A stretch of DNA of 6,140 bases. Source: Spirochaetota bacterium (GTDB taxonomy: Bacteria > Spirochaetota > Brevinematia > DTOW01). Below the pieces are notes generated by a model. That model had not been told where the DNA came from, made no database searches, and worked only from the letters and a program-made list of their open reading frames with translations. Of the stretch, positions 4,717 to 6,140 are shown one piece after another. The DNA lies in contig JAPYWX010000095.1 of NCBI GenBank assembly GCA_028276145.1, positions 1-6,140 of the forward strand, read 5' to 3'. The first letter of the stretch is position 1, and the number at the start of each line of letters is the position of its first letter. A program made the translations under genes and the position numbers.

Positions 4717-5819
4717 TATCAATTACCATCCTTCTACCGCTAATCATGGTGTTTTTACAAGGTTGTGAAATTGACATTGAGCCTACAAGCATAAGCGGAC
4801 CAACTGCAATTACTCTGAGACCTAACAAATTTACAGATGTTACAATGAATGAGTACATTTATTCTGACACAGGGGGTGTTGGGGTACTTAACTTTGTTTA
4901 TACTGAAAACGATTTGCCACAAGTTAGCAATGAGGAATTGCCAAATGTTGAAATAAGGTTTCGTATAGAGCCTGCTGATAGTATTGAAAATGACCCTGCG
5001 AACAATGTTTTAAGCAATGGATACGCCTATTCTGCCAAGGTGAATGGTACTTTAACATCACCTATACCTAGGCCTGTTGGTAGACTTAGTAACTATGTTG
5101 TTAGACTTGAGAAAGATCAGAGGATTGTATCAGTTGGTTACACTGCTTCTGATGTTAGTGGGATTTACAGGGTGATAGGTGAGGCATACTATAAAGGTAG
5201 TCTTGTAACTGCGAAAACATCAATGGTTTATGTGAAAATACCTGATCTCCGTGAATTCGATAGAAAGGGATATGATAGCTACAAAAAAATGTTGTGGAAT
5301 TTTGTGGGGCAGACTGAGTTTCATATAAGCAACAATTATGTTCAGTCCAACAAAGTAGGTTATGCATTGTCTGATATTGCTATCTACATAGTAGATACCT
5401 ATGCTAAGAATCATAATGGTGATAGTAATTTTATAGTGAGGATGACGGATGCATCGCTACCTTGGGGAGGGATGTTTTGGATAGGGTATACAGAAGATAC
5501 TGACTTGAGTATAAATAGGGTAGATGGCTATGGTAATCCTTACACGATAACCTACGATGCGTATGTTCACAAGAGGGTATATGCGCCACCACACAGGACG
5601 CATAGGGATGGAAGGAATATAGACATATCTTCTTATTCCGATGATGGGTCTGGGAATAAAGATACTAGTAGACCCTTGTACATTGGGGATATTACGGAAG
5701 CAGTTTCGAATTACAACAAAATATCTCACATGGAGGTTTGGTCTGTTATAAAGGAGGCAGATCACTATCACCTGACCTGCAATATTGCTTCAAATTATTA
5801 CTATCCTTATGAATATTAG
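4707..5819 (+). CDS. Lipoprotein with C-terminal LAS/MepA-like zinc peptidase site
   Basis: Probably an envelope-anchored murein endopeptidase or carboxypeptidase. Numbered from TTG 4707 (370 aa): a hydrophobic core at 2-18, a relaxed lipobox LQGC with Cys20, a beta-rich, perhaps Ig-like, domain at about 33-178, then a catalytic-looking domain at about 185-370. The latter has DASLPWGG (248-255), PPHRTHRDGRNIDI with His296, His299 and Asp306, and DHYHL with His353 and His355. HxxHx6D plus HxH is the zinc and active-site pattern of LAS peptidases; E. coli MepA has the same spacing as I recall. The frame opens with no charged N-region and no ribosome binding site. The true start is probably the ATG at 4645, which is out of frame by an indel near the AG tract. 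As sequenced, the gene may be off or broken. The stop is 10 bases before the next gene. The exact substrate is unknown. Confidence 0.75.
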   Translation: MLVVSITILLPLIMVFLQGCEIDIEPTSISGPTAITLRPNKFTDVTMNEYIYSDTGGVGVLNFVYTENDLPQVSNEELPNVEIRFRIEPADSIENDPANNVLSNGYAYSAKVNGTLTSPIPRPVGRLSNYVVRLEKDQRIVSVGYTASDVSGIYRVIGEAYYKGSLVTAKTSMVYVKIPDLREFDRKGYDSYKKMLWNFVGQTEFHISNNYVQSNKVGYALSDIAIYIVDTYAKNHNGDSNFIVRMTDASLPWGGMFWIGYTEDTDLSINRVDGYGNPYTITYDAYVHKRVYAPPHRTHRDGRNIDISSYSDDGSGNKDTSRPLYIGDITEAVSNYNKISHMEVWSVIKEADHYHLTCNIASNYYYPYEY

Positions 5820-5829
5820 GGGGGATTCT

Positions 5830-6140
5830 ATGAAGAGGATAAAATTTTTAACTTTTTTGTTTGTGTTAGCTACATTTTTTGCGGGTGTTTCTTATGGTGT
5901 TGAACCTTATAATGAAAGACCTGATGACTTTACGGCAAGTGTTGAATGGAGCATAGAATTTGTGACGAACTACATTCCACCTTGGTATCTACCGAATGAG
6001 GAAAAGAAACCTTTGACAGGGATAAAGTACCACTACACAATGTTTTATGATGCAGGTAATAAAAGGAAGTTTTCGAGAGTACTATTTTGGTTTGAGGAGG
6101 GTAGGGATATAGCGGACGATTTTCTTTATGTGAGGGGAAT
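5830..6140 (+). CDS. Exported protein of unknown function, N-terminal 103 residues (runs off the right edge)
   Basis: The ATG at 5830 is preceded by a G-rich ribosome binding site (AGGGGGG, 5818-5824) at 5 bases, overlapping the stop of the lipoprotein gene. The two are therefore likely co-transcribed and co-regulated. The translation begins MKRIKFLTFLFVLATFFAGV, a clear Sec signal peptide with likely cleavage near residues 20-24 and no lipobox Cys. The mature part begins VEPYNERPDDFTASVEWSIE and is rich in aromatic residues (NYIPPWYLP, YHYTMFYDA, RVLFWFEEGRD). This suggests a beta-rich periplasmic or outer-membrane protein. No family is recognised from this fragment. The reading frame stays open to the window edge. 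Confidence 0.85.
   Translation, partial: MKRIKFLTFLFVLATFFAGVSYGVEPYNERPDDFTASVEWSIEFVTNYIPPWYLPNEEKKPLTGIKYHYTMFYDAGNKRKFSRVLFWFEEGRDIADDFLYVRG

Noticed and set aside
5457..5771. Minus-strand 104-codon open frame
   Set aside because: It lies antisense to the peptidase domain of the lipoprotein and has no recognisable features. It is a shadow.

Overview
This 6,140-base window is AT-rich bacterial chromosome with compact coding. Its protein set is a CheA chemotaxis kinase, IMP dehydrogenase, a lipoprotein with a relaxed lipobox, and Sec-exported proteins. This points to a motile, diderm-type bacterium. The CheA dimerisation region looks unusually long, which would fit a spirochaete or a relative, but no 16S or other marker is present, so the lineage is a guess.

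Left part (1-2348, minus strand): three genes read right to left as a tight probable operon. They are a signal-anchored TPR-like protein (170 aa), a two-helix membrane protein with a beta-rich tail (160 aa), and the first 442 residues of CheA, which runs off the left edge. A gap with a short hairpin (2403-2422) separates this operon from guaB (2461-3939, minus), a complete IMP dehydrogenase with both CBS domains.

Centre (3940-4644): about 700 bases with no credible gene, lying between the divergent guaB and the right-hand genes. It is not random. About 465 bases hold four diverged tandem modules. Each has a hairpin whose right arm carries CCTC and is followed by short near-palindromic units of the type AGTGCT-TAAT-AGCACT. 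A purine/G-rich AGGGYG linker is visible in three of the four. Some arm differences keep the base pairing. I do not recognise this element. After it comes a good sigma-70-type promoter (4557-4585) with a small dyad over its -35 box.

Right part (plus strand): a lipoprotein with a C-terminal zinc site like that of the LAS/MepA murein endopeptidases (4707-5819), then the start of a second exported protein (5830 to the edge), 10 bases apart and probably co-transcribed. The well-placed ATG with a strong ribosome binding site (4645) is out of frame with the lipoprotein. A five-unit AG repeat (4672-4681) lies between them, and loss of one unit would join the two frames and supply the missing charged N-region of the signal peptide. 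This could be phase variation, a real frameshift or a sequence error.

The two items most worth checking are the modular repeat array and the AG-tract frame break.
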